Assembly: GCF_006912135.1 (NCBI RefSeq)
Contig: NZ_VIRS01000007.1
Location: 1-64,000 of the forward strand
DNA length: 64,000 nucleotides
From: Cryptosporangium phraense
GTDB lineage: Bacteria; Actinomycetota; Actinomycetes; Mycobacteriales; Cryptosporangiaceae
Direction: 5' to 3'
The position numbers and the translations under genes were made by a program. Positions 1 through 8,082 of this stretch are shown piece after piece. The notes beneath the pieces are model-generated. The model searched no databases. It saw nothing but the letters and a program-made list of their open reading frames with translations, and was not told the DNA's origin. The number at the start of each line of letters is the position of its first letter. The first letter of the stretch is position 1.

Positions 1-670
1 GCCGGGCCGGGCGGGGCCTGGCCGGGCCGGGCCTGGCCGGCGGGGGCTGTGGCGGATGGGGTGCGGTGCGCTCTGGATGAGGTCGGCGGAGCGCAGGCCG
101 ACGGCAGCGGCCTCGGCCGCGGCGCGGCCCGAGTTCGGGCGCCCTCCATGCTTGTTCCGGCCGTCGCCCGCGGCCCCCCGCGCTCGCCCGCTCCTGGCCT
201 GCGGCCCCGCCGTGCTGCTCTGCGGCTCTGGCCCACCCCGCCTCGGCCCGGTGGCCTTGCCTCCGGCGCAGCCCGATCGCGGCGGGGGGTTGACGGCTCG
301 GCGCGGCCGACCGGCCATGGTTCGGCGCCCGGCCAAGCCGCGGGCTGATGTCCGAGCTCAGCTCGGCCCGAATGCCACGGCGGCCCGGCTCGACGCGTCA
401 GGACCCGGGTACTCGACGCGACCCGGCCGCGCCACGGGGCTGAGAAGGGGCGGGCCAGTCCCGTGCGGTCGAGCTGCGCCGTAGTCGGGCTGCAGCGCGG
501 TCGGGTCGTGGCGCGCTGGAGGCTCGCATCAACCCACCGCCGCGATCGGGCTGCGGGGTGATCGAGCTGCGCCGCGATCGGGCTCCGCCGCGATCGGGCT
601 CCGCCGCAGCGGGCCGCGGCGCCGTCGGAAATGGCCGGTGAAGGACCGCGTGAGCACGGCGGGATCCGGC
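1..670. other. GC-rich low-complexity region, no recognised gene
   Basis: I see no supportable gene here. The first 50 bases are iterations of GGCCGGGC/GGCCTGGCC, and the stretch from about 470 to 625 is built from variants of GCGATCGGGCT. Translations in all frames are Arg/Pro/Ala-rich with no recognisable domain and no ribosome-binding site. The nearest real gene, on the minus strand, ends at 671. The region could be the remnant of an expanded repeat, or the 3' side of something beginning outside the window. Confidence 0.6.
571..602. repeat. 16-bp tandem repeat, two exact copies with degenerate flanks
   Basis: The unit GCCGCGATCGGGCTCC occurs twice back to back (571-586, 587-602). Degenerate copies lie before (from about 539) and after (from 603). 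It lies in non-coding DNA. Confidence 0.8.
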
Positions 671-1135
671 TCACAGCGTCGGGGCGGCGACGAAGGTGGC
701 GGCGGTGGCGGTCAGGAGCAACGCGTGCAGGATCAGATGTTCCAGGTTGGGCCTCGGCCGATCGCCGATCCGCGGCACGACGGTCACCGTCTGCGCGTAC
801 GTGCGCGCGTGCAGATCGGCCCACGTCACCCCGGTCCCCCCAGTGGCCCACGGCACCGTGTACCCGGCCAGATACGGCAACCACCACAACAGCACCCCAC
901 CCACCGCGATCACCAGCTCCAACGCCCCGGCCACATAACCCAGGACCGGCAGCGACCACGCCGCCCCGAGGGCCAGCAGCACCGCGGGCAGCGTCATCAC
1001 CGGTGCGTTGATCGCCACCTCGGTGCGCTGCTCGGAGCGCTTCGCCGCGCGGACGTTGTTGAACGGATAGAGGTCGACGAGCGTCGTGACGAGGAAGTAG
1101 GCCACGGTGAGAAGGATCAGCGCCAACGCGATCAT
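671..1135 (-). CDS. Small integral membrane protein, function unknown
   Basis: The 154-residue protein starts with a hydrophobic segment (MIALALILLTVAYFLVTTLV). Further predicted membrane spans lie near residues 45-65, 68-90 and 135-152, so about four helices are likely. I do not recognise the family. The ATG lies 3 bp after the stop of the TetR gene on the same strand, so the two are almost certainly one transcript. In such pairs the TetR protein usually controls its membrane-protein partner, so this is the likely regulated product. Confidence 0.75.
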   Translation of the reverse strand: MIALALILLTVAYFLVTTLVDLYPFNNVRAAKRSEQRTEVAINAPVMTLPAVLLALGAAWSLPVLGYVAGALELVIAVGGVLLWWLPYLAGYTVPWATGGTGVTWADLHARTYAQTVTVVPRIGDRPRPNLEHLILHALLLTATAATFVAAPTL

Positions 1136-1138
1136 GAT

Positions 1139-1705
1139 TCACTCCCGGGAATAGCGAGCGGCAATACCGTCCAGAAAGGTCGTGACGGCCACGTCGAACC
1201 AGGCGTCGTAGAAGCCGGACGGGGCGGCCGGAGGCTCCGGCGCGTCACCGAACTCGGCCAGCGCCAGGCCCGTCACCAGGACGTAGACCGACTGGGCGAG
1301 GAGCAGAGCGACGTCGTCGGAGACGTCGAGGCCGGCCCGCAGCGAGGCGAGCAACGGCGGGACGAGCGGTTCCCAGACCTCCGGGGACACGTCCTGGGTG
1401 GCCACGATGACGGTGGCGCCCGGGTGCGCGGCCAGGGTGCGGCGCAGGTCGCGGGCCAGCGACAGCAGAAGGTCCCGCCAGCCGAGCGCCGGGTCGAGCC
1501 TTGCGGTGGCCTCGGTGGCGATCCGGTCGGCGAGCAGCCTCAGCAGCGTCACCCGGTTGGGCACGTGGTAGTAGAGCGACGCGGCCGTGACCCCCAGCTG
1601 GGTGCCCAGGTTGCGCATGGACAGCCCGGTGTAGCCCTTCTCGTCCACCAGGGCGAGGGCCGCGGCCTGGATCGCCGCCGCGTTGAGCTCTCCGTAGGCC
1701 GCCAC
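1139..1705 (-). CDS. TetR/AcrR-family transcriptional regulator
   Basis: 188 residues from the GTG at 1705. The N-terminal HTH is clear (roughly residues 8-52: IQAAALALVDEKGYTGLSMR, then LGTQLGVTAASLYYHVPN), followed by a variable helical ligand-binding domain. I preferred this GTG to upstream codons because the residues before it are low-complexity and belong to the 3' end of the preceding XRE gene. A hexamer TAGAAT ends 7 nt before the GTG, suggesting a leaderless transcript, and a perfect palindrome overlaps it. This implies autorepression together with the downstream membrane-protein gene. Confidence 0.85.
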   Translation of the reverse strand: MAAYGELNAAAIQAAALALVDEKGYTGLSMRNLGTQLGVTAASLYYHVPNRVTLLRLLADRIATEATARLDPALGWRDLLLSLARDLRRTLAAHPGATVIVATQDVSPEVWEPLVPPLLASLRAGLDVSDDVALLLAQSVYVLVTGLALAEFGDAPEPPAAPSGFYDAWFDVAVTTFLDGIAARYSRE

Positions 1706-1712
1706 GACCCGA

Positions 1713-1727
1713 ATTCTAACAGTGTTA
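1713..1727 (-). promoter_or_regulatory. Promoter and palindromic operator of tetR-membrane protein operon
   Basis: Read on the minus strand, TAACACTGTTA (1727-1717) is a perfect 11-bp palindrome. The -10-like TAGAAT (1718-1713) abuts it, 7 nt before the GTG at 1705. The arrangement fits a TetR autorepression site. Operator identity is inferred. Confidence 0.6.
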
Positions 1728-1731
1728 AAAT

Positions 1732-2316
1732 CTATCCGGAAGCCGGTCGGGCGCGCACGTGGATGCGTTCGCCCTGCGGGCCGAACAGCGCGAGGACCTC
1801 GGCCGCGGCCGGGCCCGGGTTGCTGATCGAGTGCGGCGTCCGGCAGTCGAACTCGACGACCTCGCCGACGCCGAGGACGAAGTCGTGCTCGCCGAGGATC
1901 AGCCGCACCCGCCCGGACAGCACGTACATCCACTCGTAGCCCTCATGTACGCGCAGCTCGGTGACGTCCACCGACGCCGGCGTCGGCGGGATGATCTGCT
2001 TGTAGGCCCGCAACCCGCCGAGGTGCTGCGACAGCGGGATCGTCGTCCGCCCGTGCGCGGTGTAGGGCTTCATGTGGACGCGGGGGTCGCCGGTCGCCGG
2101 GGCACCGACGAGCTCGTCGAGCTGGACCTGGTGGGCCCGCGCCAGGGGCAGCAGCAGCTCGAGCGTGGGTTTGCGCTGCCCCGACTCCAGCCGGGACAGC
2201 GTGCTGACCGAGATCCCGGTGGACTCGGCCAGCTGGGTCAGCGTCGTCCCGCGTTCGATCCGCAGCGACTTGAGCCGCGGCCCGACCGCGGTGAGGACGT
2301 CATCCAGATCCGCCAT
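1732..2316 (-). CDS. XRE-family regulator with C-terminal cupin
   Basis: 194 residues. An N-terminal Xre/Cro HTH (about residues 10-65; LAESTGISVSTLSRLESGQR contains helices 2-3) is fused to a single cupin domain (about residues 105-185; HEGYEWMYVLSGRVRLILG, then the PH of CRTPHS). HTH-cupin proteins of this type usually sense a small molecule. The gene is divergent from the FAD-reductase/methyltransferase fusion at 2384. An inverted repeat lies between them, so that fusion is the probable target. The start at 2316 places the HTH at the usual distance from the N-terminus. Confidence 0.85.
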   Translation of the reverse strand: MADLDDVLTAVGPRLKSLRIERGTTLTQLAESTGISVSTLSRLESGQRKPTLELLLPLARAHQVQLDELVGAPATGDPRVHMKPYTAHGRTTIPLSQHLGGLRAYKQIIPPTPASVDVTELRVHEGYEWMYVLSGRVRLILGEHDFVLGVGEVVEFDCRTPHSISNPGPAAAEVLALFGPQGERIHVRARPASG

Positions 2317-2325
2317 GATCCTACT

Positions 2326-2340
2326 TTGCCATTTCGGCAA
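2326..2340. promoter_or_regulatory. Candidate operator TTGCC-N5-GGCAA in divergent promoter region
   Basis: TTGCC (2326-2330) and GGCAA (2336-2340) form a 5-bp inverted repeat spaced by 5, with partial extension into CTTTGCC/GGCAAGAAAG. It lies 10 bp before the XRE-cupin start and 44 bp before the start at 2384, where an XRE regulator would act on both genes. Confidence 0.5.
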
Positions 2341-2383
2341 GAAAGTTTGTCACCCCGGGGCGGTCGGGTGCACGCTTCCGGCC

Positions 2384-4015
2384 ATGACGACGACGAACGA
2401 ATACGACGTGATCGTGATCGGCGGGGGCGCGGCCGGCCTGAGCGGCGCCCTGACCCTGGGCCGCGCCCGCCGGTCGGTGCTGGTGGTCGACGCCGGGCAG
2501 CCGCGCAACGCGCCGGCGGACGGCGTCCACGCGTTCCTCACCCGCGACGGCCTGCCCCCGGCCGAGCTGGTCGCGCTGGGCCGGGCCGAGGTCGAGTCCT
2601 ACGGCGGGCGGGTGGTGACCGGCACGGTCGCCGACGCGCGCCCGGCCGGGGACGGCTTCGCCGTGCGCCTGGCCGACGGCACCGGCCTGCGGGCCCGGCG
2701 GCTGCTGGTCGCTACCGGCGTCACCGACGAGATCCCGCCGGTGCCGGGGCTGGCCGAGCGCTGGGGCCGGGACCTGCTGCACTGCCCGTACTGCCACGGC
2801 CACGAGGTCCGCGACCGGGCGATCGGGATCCTCTCGACCGGGCCGTTCGCGGTCGAGCAGGCGCTGCTGTGGCGCAACTGGAGCGAGCGGATCACGCTGT
2901 TCCTGCACACCGGCCCGGAGCCGTCCGATGCCCAGTACGAGCAGCTCGCCGCCCGGGGCGTCGCCGTGGTGGACGGGACCGTGACCGGCGTGCGGGTCAC
3001 CGGCGACGTCCTGACCGGCGTGGAGTTGGACGGGGACCGGACGATCCCGGTCGACGCGGTCGTCACCACGACGCGGATGGACGTCCGCCTCGACGGGCTC
3101 GACGGGCTGGGCCTGCCGGTCGCCGACCTCGAACGCGACGGGGTCGTGATCGGCACCCACGTCCCGGCGGACCCGACGGGCCGGACCGCGGTGCCGGGCG
3201 TGTGGGTGGCCGGGAACGTGACCGCGCCGACGCTGCAGGTCGTCAACGCGGCCGCGGCGGCCAACCTGGCCGGCGCGATGATCACGTTCGACCTGATCGC
3301 CGAGGAGACCGCCCGCGCGGTGGACGCGGCGGGCCGGCACGGGCTGGGGCACGATGCGGTCATGACCGACGAGCTGGCCGAGACCTGGAACGACCGGTAC
3401 CGCGAGAACGAGGCGATCTGGAGCGGGGAACCCAATGCGGCGCTGGTCAAGGAGGTCAGCGACCTGACCCCGGGCCGGGCCCTCGACCTGGGCTGCGGGG
3501 AGGGCGGCGACGCGGTGTGGCTGGCCCGGCAGGGCTGGACGGTCGCCGCGGTCGACATCTCCTCGGTCGCGCTGGAGCGGGCGGCCGCCGCCGCGGCGAC
3601 CAACGGCGTCGCCGACCGGATCACGTTCGAGCAGCACAACCTCGGGGTGAGTTTCCCGGACGGCCGGTACGACCTGGTGTCGGCGCAGTTCCTGCACTCG
3701 TGGGGCGACATGCCCCGGGACGAGATCCTGCGGAAGGCGGCGGCCGCGGTGGCGCCGGGCGGGGTGCTGCTCATCGAGGGGCACTCGGGCGCACCGCACT
3801 GGCAGGAGGCCGACGGCTCCGCGGGCCACGACCCGCACGAACACCAGCACCGGGGTCACGACCTGCCCGGCCCGGGCGAGGTGCTGGCGTCCCTCGGGCT
3901 GCCGGAGACCGAGTGGGAGACGCTGGTCGTCGACGAGCACGAGCGGGTCCGGACGCTCCCGGACGGGCGGATCATCAACCACGTCGACAACACGGTAAAA
4001 CTCCGGCGCCGGTAG
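2384..4015 (+). CDS. Bifunctional FAD/NAD(P)-dependent oxidoreductase - SAM methyltransferase
   Basis: 543 residues with two complete enzymes in one frame. Residues about 1-315 are a thioredoxin-reductase-like flavoprotein: the FAD motif VIVIGGGAAGLSGALTLGRA at the N-terminus, the CPYCHGHE motif near residue 137, and the C-terminal GVWVAGNVTAPTLQVVNAAA. Residues about 330-543 are a class I SAM methyltransferase with ALDLGCGEGGDAVWLA. The CxxC keeps both cysteines. A His-rich patch (HDPHEHQHRGHD) lies near residue 490. The same fusion exists in annotated actinobacterial proteins, so the join is probably real rather than a lost stop. The XRE-cupin gene diverges upstream; a second methyltransferase follows at 4050. 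The substrate is unknown; detoxification of an electrophile is an inference. Confidence 0.9.
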   Translation: MTTTNEYDVIVIGGGAAGLSGALTLGRARRSVLVVDAGQPRNAPADGVHAFLTRDGLPPAELVALGRAEVESYGGRVVTGTVADARPAGDGFAVRLADGTGLRARRLLVATGVTDEIPPVPGLAERWGRDLLHCPYCHGHEVRDRAIGILSTGPFAVEQALLWRNWSERITLFLHTGPEPSDAQYEQLAARGVAVVDGTVTGVRVTGDVLTGVELDGDRTIPVDAVVTTTRMDVRLDGLDGLGLPVADLERDGVVIGTHVPADPTGRTAVPGVWVAGNVTAPTLQVVNAAAAANLAGAMITFDLIAEETARAVDAAGRHGLGHDAVMTDELAETWNDRYRENEAIWSGEPNAALVKEVSDLTPGRALDLGCGEGGDAVWLARQGWTVAAVDISSVALERAAAAAATNGVADRITFEQHNLGVSFPDGRYDLVSAQFLHSWGDMPRDEILRKAAAAVAPGGVLLIEGHSGAPHWQEADGSAGHDPHEHQHRGHDLPGPGEVLASLGLPETEWETLVVDEHERVRTLPDGRIINHVDNTVKLRRR

Positions 4016-4036
4016 GGCGCCGGTTGGAGGCGCCGG

Positions 4037-4042
4037 TAACGT
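4037..4042 (+). promoter_or_regulatory. -10-like TAACGT, leaderless start at 4050
   Basis: TAACGT ends 7 nt before the ATG at 4050, the spacing expected if transcription begins at the start codon. No Shine-Dalgarno sequence precedes the ATG. Confidence 0.5.
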
Positions 4043-4049
4043 CGGTTGC

Positions 4050-4811
4050 ATGGCTCCACGATCTCCGCACACCGACCGGGCTCGCGCCGAATCGTTCGGC
4101 GGTATCGCCACCGACTACGACCGCTACCGGCCGGTGTGCCCGGACGCGTTGCTCGCCGATCTGGTCGGGCTGGGCCCGGACCGCGTTCTGGACGTCGCGT
4201 GCGGCACCGGCAAGATCGCGGTGCCGCTGCGCGCGGCCGGTCTGGACGTGCTCGGGGTGGAGATCGACGAGCGGATGGCGGCGGTGGCCCGCGGGCACGG
4301 CGTCCCGGTGGAGATCTCCCCGTTCGAGTCGTGGGACGCCGCCGGGCGCCGGTTCGGGCTGATCACCTGCGGCAACGCCTGGCACTGGATCGACCCGGAG
4401 CGCGGCCCGGCGAAGGCCGCCGAGGTGCTCGAGTCCGGCGGCACGATCGTCCGGTCGTGGACGTACGCGGTGCTCGACGCCGACGCCCGGGCGTTGCTGG
4501 CGGCGGTCTACGCCGAGCACGCGCCGGACGCGTCGACGCATGCCGGGTCCGACGAGGACGACGACGAACCGCTGGACCCGTTCGCGTCCCGGCCCGAGTT
4601 CGACGCGCCGGAGATGCGCCGGTACGCGTGGGACCTCACGATCCCGGGTGACGAGTGGGTCGGGCTGATCGCGACGTTCTCCGACCACCAGCTGCTGCCG
4701 GCCGGTCAGCGTGCCCGGCTGCTGGAGGCGGTGTCCGGTGCGATCGCCGCCGCCGGCGGCGTCCTGCGCGGCCACGGCCGCGCCGACGCCCTCTTCACCC
4801 GCCGCCACTGA
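4050..4811 (+). CDS. Class I SAM-dependent methyltransferase
   Basis: 253 residues. Motif I VLDVACGTGKIAVPL is near residue 45, the acidic loop after strand 2 is LGVEIDERM, and motif IV is ITCGNAWHWID. The pattern matches the UbiE/YcgJ-like Methyltransf_11/25 group. The N-terminal ESFGGIATDYDRYRP is typical of these enzymes. A hexamer TAACGT 7 nt upstream suggests a leaderless transcript of its own rather than readthrough from 2384-4015. An acidic cluster (DEDDDE) lies near residue 170. The substrate cannot be read from sequence. Confidence 0.85.
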   Translation: MAPRSPHTDRARAESFGGIATDYDRYRPVCPDALLADLVGLGPDRVLDVACGTGKIAVPLRAAGLDVLGVEIDERMAAVARGHGVPVEISPFESWDAAGRRFGLITCGNAWHWIDPERGPAKAAEVLESGGTIVRSWTYAVLDADARALLAAVYAEHAPDASTHAGSDEDDDEPLDPFASRPEFDAPEMRRYAWDLTIPGDEWVGLIATFSDHQLLPAGQRARLLEAVSGAIAAAGGVLRGHGRADALFTRRH

Positions 4812-4830
4812 CCCGCCCCGGGGCGGCTGC

Positions 4831-7179
4831 TCACTCCGTGCGTAGCGCGGTCGCGGTGCGGGTCTTCGCGGCCCAGCCGGCCGGCAGGAACGCACCGACG
4901 ACCGCGAGCACGAGCCCGCCCAGCGCGAACAGCGTCAGCTGCCACGGCCGGTACACGGCCAGCACGACCGGCGGCAGCTCCACCCCGGCGCCGTGCCCCA
5001 TCGCCGGAACCAGCACACCGTGCAGCACCAGCCCGGCCGGCACCCCGACGACCCCACCGACCAGCCCGATCAACGCCACCGACGACAGCACCGAGGTCAG
5101 CGTCTGCCGGGGCGTCATCCCGAGCGCCTTGTGGATCCCGATGTCGTGCACCCGGTCACGCACGTCCAGCACCACCGAGTTGAGGACGCCCAGCCCGGCC
5201 ACCGTCACCAGCATCAGCGTCAGGAGCCCGGCCAGGGTGTCGATGACGACCAGCAGCTCGTCGACGCCCTCGCTGCCGTCGACGTGGACGGTCAGCCCGA
5301 GCGGGTCGAGTTTCGCCCGGATCGCGGTGGCGTAGGCGCCGACGTCGGTGCCGTCGGACAGGCCGACCTGCCAGGACTCCGGGGTGGCGCCGGCCCCGGC
5401 CCGGGTCAGGAGCAGCCCGTCGTTGTTGCCGGGGTCGAACACTACGCCGACGATCGTCAGCACGGTCGTGACCCGGCCGTGGGTCACGGTGATCGGATCA
5501 CCGAGCTTGGTGCCGGTGGCCCGCAACAGCTCGGTGGGGACGACGACCTCGCCGGGGCGGGTGAACCAGCGTCCGGAGACCAGCGCGAACCCGGCCCAGC
5601 CCGGGTCGGCGGTGCACTCGACGAGCGACGTGTTCCCGGAGAACCCGGCCACGACCGCGTCGGACTCGGTCGACCCGTAGTAGTGCGCGGTGCCGGGCTG
5701 GGCGTCGAGGATCGCCCCGACCGTCGCCGCGTCGACCGTCGGCGTCGTCGTCCCGCTGCGGGAGGCCGGTTTCTCGATCCGGTCGCGGTGGCCGTCGATC
5801 GTCAGATCGCTACCGGAGTGGTCGGCGGCGACCTGCACCCGGTCGAGGGACGCGGCGAGCCCGGCGGCGAGCGTCACCGCGGCCGCGCCGAACGCGATCG
5901 CGACGATCATCGCGACGGCCCGCACCGGGGCGCTGAACGGCCGGGCCAGGCCGAGGCTGACCGGCCGCGGCAGCGGCAGCCGGGCGGCGATCCGGGCCGC
6001 GGTCTGGCCGCGGTGCGCGGCCGGGGTACGGCCGACGGCGAGCGCGTCGACCGCCGAGAGCCGTCCGGCGCGTCCGGCGGCCGCCGACGCGGTGGCCGCG
6101 ACCAGGGCCAGCACCCCGAGCAGGACGACGACGTCGACCCACGGCGCGATCGTCAGCGACACCGTGCCGTACAGGTCCTCGGTCTCGGACAGCAGCGGCA
6201 CCGCGATCGCGTTCCCGGCGGCCAGGCCGAGCCCGGCGCCGATCACCGCCGGGATCATCGCCTGCCCCACGTACGCGCGGACCACTTCGGACGGCGTGAA
6301 CCCGAGCGCCTTGAGGACGCCGATGCGGCGCAGCGTCGAGGAGACCGCGCCGGCCACGACGGTGCCGGTGATCAGCACCGACAGCAGCAGGCTGAGCCCG
6401 CCGAAGGCCAGCAGGAACGGCACGAACAGCGACGTCTTGTCGGTGGCCTCCTGTTTGACGGTGAGCCAGGTCCGGGCGCCGGTCACCGCTCCGCCGGGCA
6501 GGGCCGCGGCGATGGCCTTCCGGGCCGCGGTGAGCCCGGCGGCGGTGCCGGGGTGGTCGAGCCGGTACAGCATCTGGTAGCCGGTCTGCTGCGCGTGCAG
6601 CCCGGCGACACCGGCCGGGGTCATCCACCCGCCGGCGGTGCCGCTGACCGACCGGGCGAACCCGACGACCGTCACGTCGACGCCACCGACCCGGATCGTC
6701 GTGTTCAGCGGCGTGCGGAAGTCACCGCCGGCGGCCAGCACGAGTTCGCCGTGTTTCGTCGCCCACCGGCCCTCGGTGAGCGTGAGCCGGTCGACGCCGG
6801 TCCCGGGGCCGGTGCGGGCGGCGATCGTCACGACCGGCCCGCGGGCGTTCGCCGGGTCGGGGTCGGGCATGCCCGGGGGCGGCGGCGGCAGGATCATGGC
6901 CTGGGCGACCAGGAACGGGCCCGCGGTCCCGGCGACGCCGTCGGTGTGTGCGGTGGCGGCCAGCTGCGCCGGGGTCGCTTTCGTCCGGTCGGTCAGGACC
7001 GTGAGGTGCGCGCCGTGCTGGGCGCGGAACGCGTGGTCGAACGGCGCGTTGGACGCCACCAGCAGCCCGACGCCGAGCAGCCCGGCGGTGACCGCGGCCG
7101 CGGTGGCGAGCGTGATCACCGCGGTCTGCACCCAGCGGCGCTGCACCCCGGACCGGACGACCCGGCTCAGCGCGCTCAT
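4831..7179 (-). CDS. ABC transporter permease, FtsX/MacB type (two FtsX domains)
   Basis: 782 residues. An N-terminal membrane anchor (about 15-40) is followed by an extracytoplasmic MacB-like periplasmic-core region, a first FtsX block (about 245-385; contains STLRRIGVLKALGFTPSEVV), a central membrane segment near 430, a second extracytoplasmic region and a C-terminal FtsX block (about 650-780; contains VRDRVHDIGIHKALGMTPRQ). The ATG overlaps the stop of the ATPase gene by 4 bp (ATGA), so the two are translationally coupled. With the facing histidine kinase/response regulator this resembles antibiotic-sensing BceAB-type or lipoprotein/peptide export systems. The exported compound is unknown. 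Confidence 0.9.
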   Translation of the reverse strand: MSALSRVVRSGVQRRWVQTAVITLATAAAVTAGLLGVGLLVASNAPFDHAFRAQHGAHLTVLTDRTKATPAQLAATAHTDGVAGTAGPFLVAQAMILPPPPPGMPDPDPANARGPVVTIAARTGPGTGVDRLTLTEGRWATKHGELVLAAGGDFRTPLNTTIRVGGVDVTVVGFARSVSGTAGGWMTPAGVAGLHAQQTGYQMLYRLDHPGTAAGLTAARKAIAAALPGGAVTGARTWLTVKQEATDKTSLFVPFLLAFGGLSLLLSVLITGTVVAGAVSSTLRRIGVLKALGFTPSEVVRAYVGQAMIPAVIGAGLGLAAGNAIAVPLLSETEDLYGTVSLTIAPWVDVVVLLGVLALVAATASAAAGRAGRLSAVDALAVGRTPAAHRGQTAARIAARLPLPRPVSLGLARPFSAPVRAVAMIVAIAFGAAAVTLAAGLAASLDRVQVAADHSGSDLTIDGHRDRIEKPASRSGTTTPTVDAATVGAILDAQPGTAHYYGSTESDAVVAGFSGNTSLVECTADPGWAGFALVSGRWFTRPGEVVVPTELLRATGTKLGDPITVTHGRVTTVLTIVGVVFDPGNNDGLLLTRAGAGATPESWQVGLSDGTDVGAYATAIRAKLDPLGLTVHVDGSEGVDELLVVIDTLAGLLTLMLVTVAGLGVLNSVVLDVRDRVHDIGIHKALGMTPRQTLTSVLSSVALIGLVGGVVGVPAGLVLHGVLVPAMGHGAGVELPPVVLAVYRPWQLTLFALGGLVLAVVGAFLPAGWAAKTRTATALRTE

Positions 7180-7868
7180 CGGGCCGCCTCCAGCGCCGTG
7201 TCGGAGGCGATCCGCCCGTCGACGACCTGGACCGTGCGGGTCGCGCACTCGGCGGCGAGCGTCCGGTCGTGGGTGACCAGCACGATCGTCTGCCCGTCGG
7301 CGTGCAGGTCGGTGAGCAGCCGGCGCACCTCGGCGCCGGACGCGGTGTCGAGCGCGCCGGTGGGTTCGTCGGCCAGCAGCAGCGACGGCCGGTTCATCAG
7401 GGCCCGCGCCACCGCGACCCGCTGCCGTTCCCCACCCGACAGCCGGCCCGGGTAGGCGCGGGCGTGCCGGTCGATGCCGAGGCCACGCAGCAGCTCGGTG
7501 GCGCGGCGGGTCGTCTCGCCGCGTCCGGCGCCGGCCAGCTGCGCCGGCAGCACCACGTTGTCGAACACGGTCAGGTCGTCGAGGAGGTTGAAGAACTGGA
7601 AGACCATCCCGATCGTGGCCCGCCGGTACTTCGCGGCGCGGGCCTCCCCCAGCGTGTCGATGCGGGTCCCGCCGACCGTGACGGTTCCGCCGGTCGGTTT
7701 GTCGAGGCCCGCGATGAGGTTCAGCAGCGTCGACTTCCCGCTGCCGGACGGCCCGAGGATCGCGACCGCCTCCCCCGGTGCGACGGTCAGCGACACGTCG
7801 TCGAGGGCCGGCGGTCCGCCGTCGTAGCGGCGGCTGACGCCGCGCAGGTCGATCAGTGGCTCGGTCAT
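7176..7868 (-). CDS. ABC transporter ATP-binding protein, MacB/LolD type
   Basis: 230 residues with all ATPase motifs: Walker A GPSGSGKST near residue 40, signature LSGGERQRVAVARAL near 143, Walker B LLLADEPTGALD, and H-loop VLVTHD. It is the partner of the FtsX-type permease whose ATG overlaps its stop. The 214 bp upstream (7869-8082) hold the divergent promoters of this operon and the histidine-kinase operon, so the two-component system probably controls the pump. Confidence 0.95.
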   Translation of the reverse strand: MTEPLIDLRGVSRRYDGGPPALDDVSLTVAPGEAVAILGPSGSGKSTLLNLIAGLDKPTGGTVTVGGTRIDTLGEARAAKYRRATIGMVFQFFNLLDDLTVFDNVVLPAQLAGAGRGETTRRATELLRGLGIDRHARAYPGRLSGGERQRVAVARALMNRPSLLLADEPTGALDTASGAEVRRLLTDLHADGQTIVLVTHDRTLAAECATRTVQVVDGRIASDTALEAAR

Positions 7869-8070
7869 GGTTGCTCCCCGCGTTCGGTCTCTTTCCGACG
7901 ACTTCCGACGACGCGGACGCTAGGGGTGTGCGCCGGGCGGGCACATCGCTCGGCGGACGCACTGCCCGTACCGCAGTGGGTGGACGGTGGAGCGGGTCAT
8001 CCGTGCGGCGTAGTCGCGGCCGCGGCCGGAGTGATCCCGGGGAGCGACGCCGCGGGCGGCGCCGGCATCG

Positions 8071-8076
8071 GAGAAT
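8071..8076 (+). promoter_or_regulatory. -10-like GAGAAT, leaderless start at 8083
   Basis: GAGAAT ends 6 nt before the ATG at 8083. No Shine-Dalgarno sequence is visible, so a leaderless transcript is likely. Confidence 0.4.
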
Positions 8077-8082
8077 GGGCGC

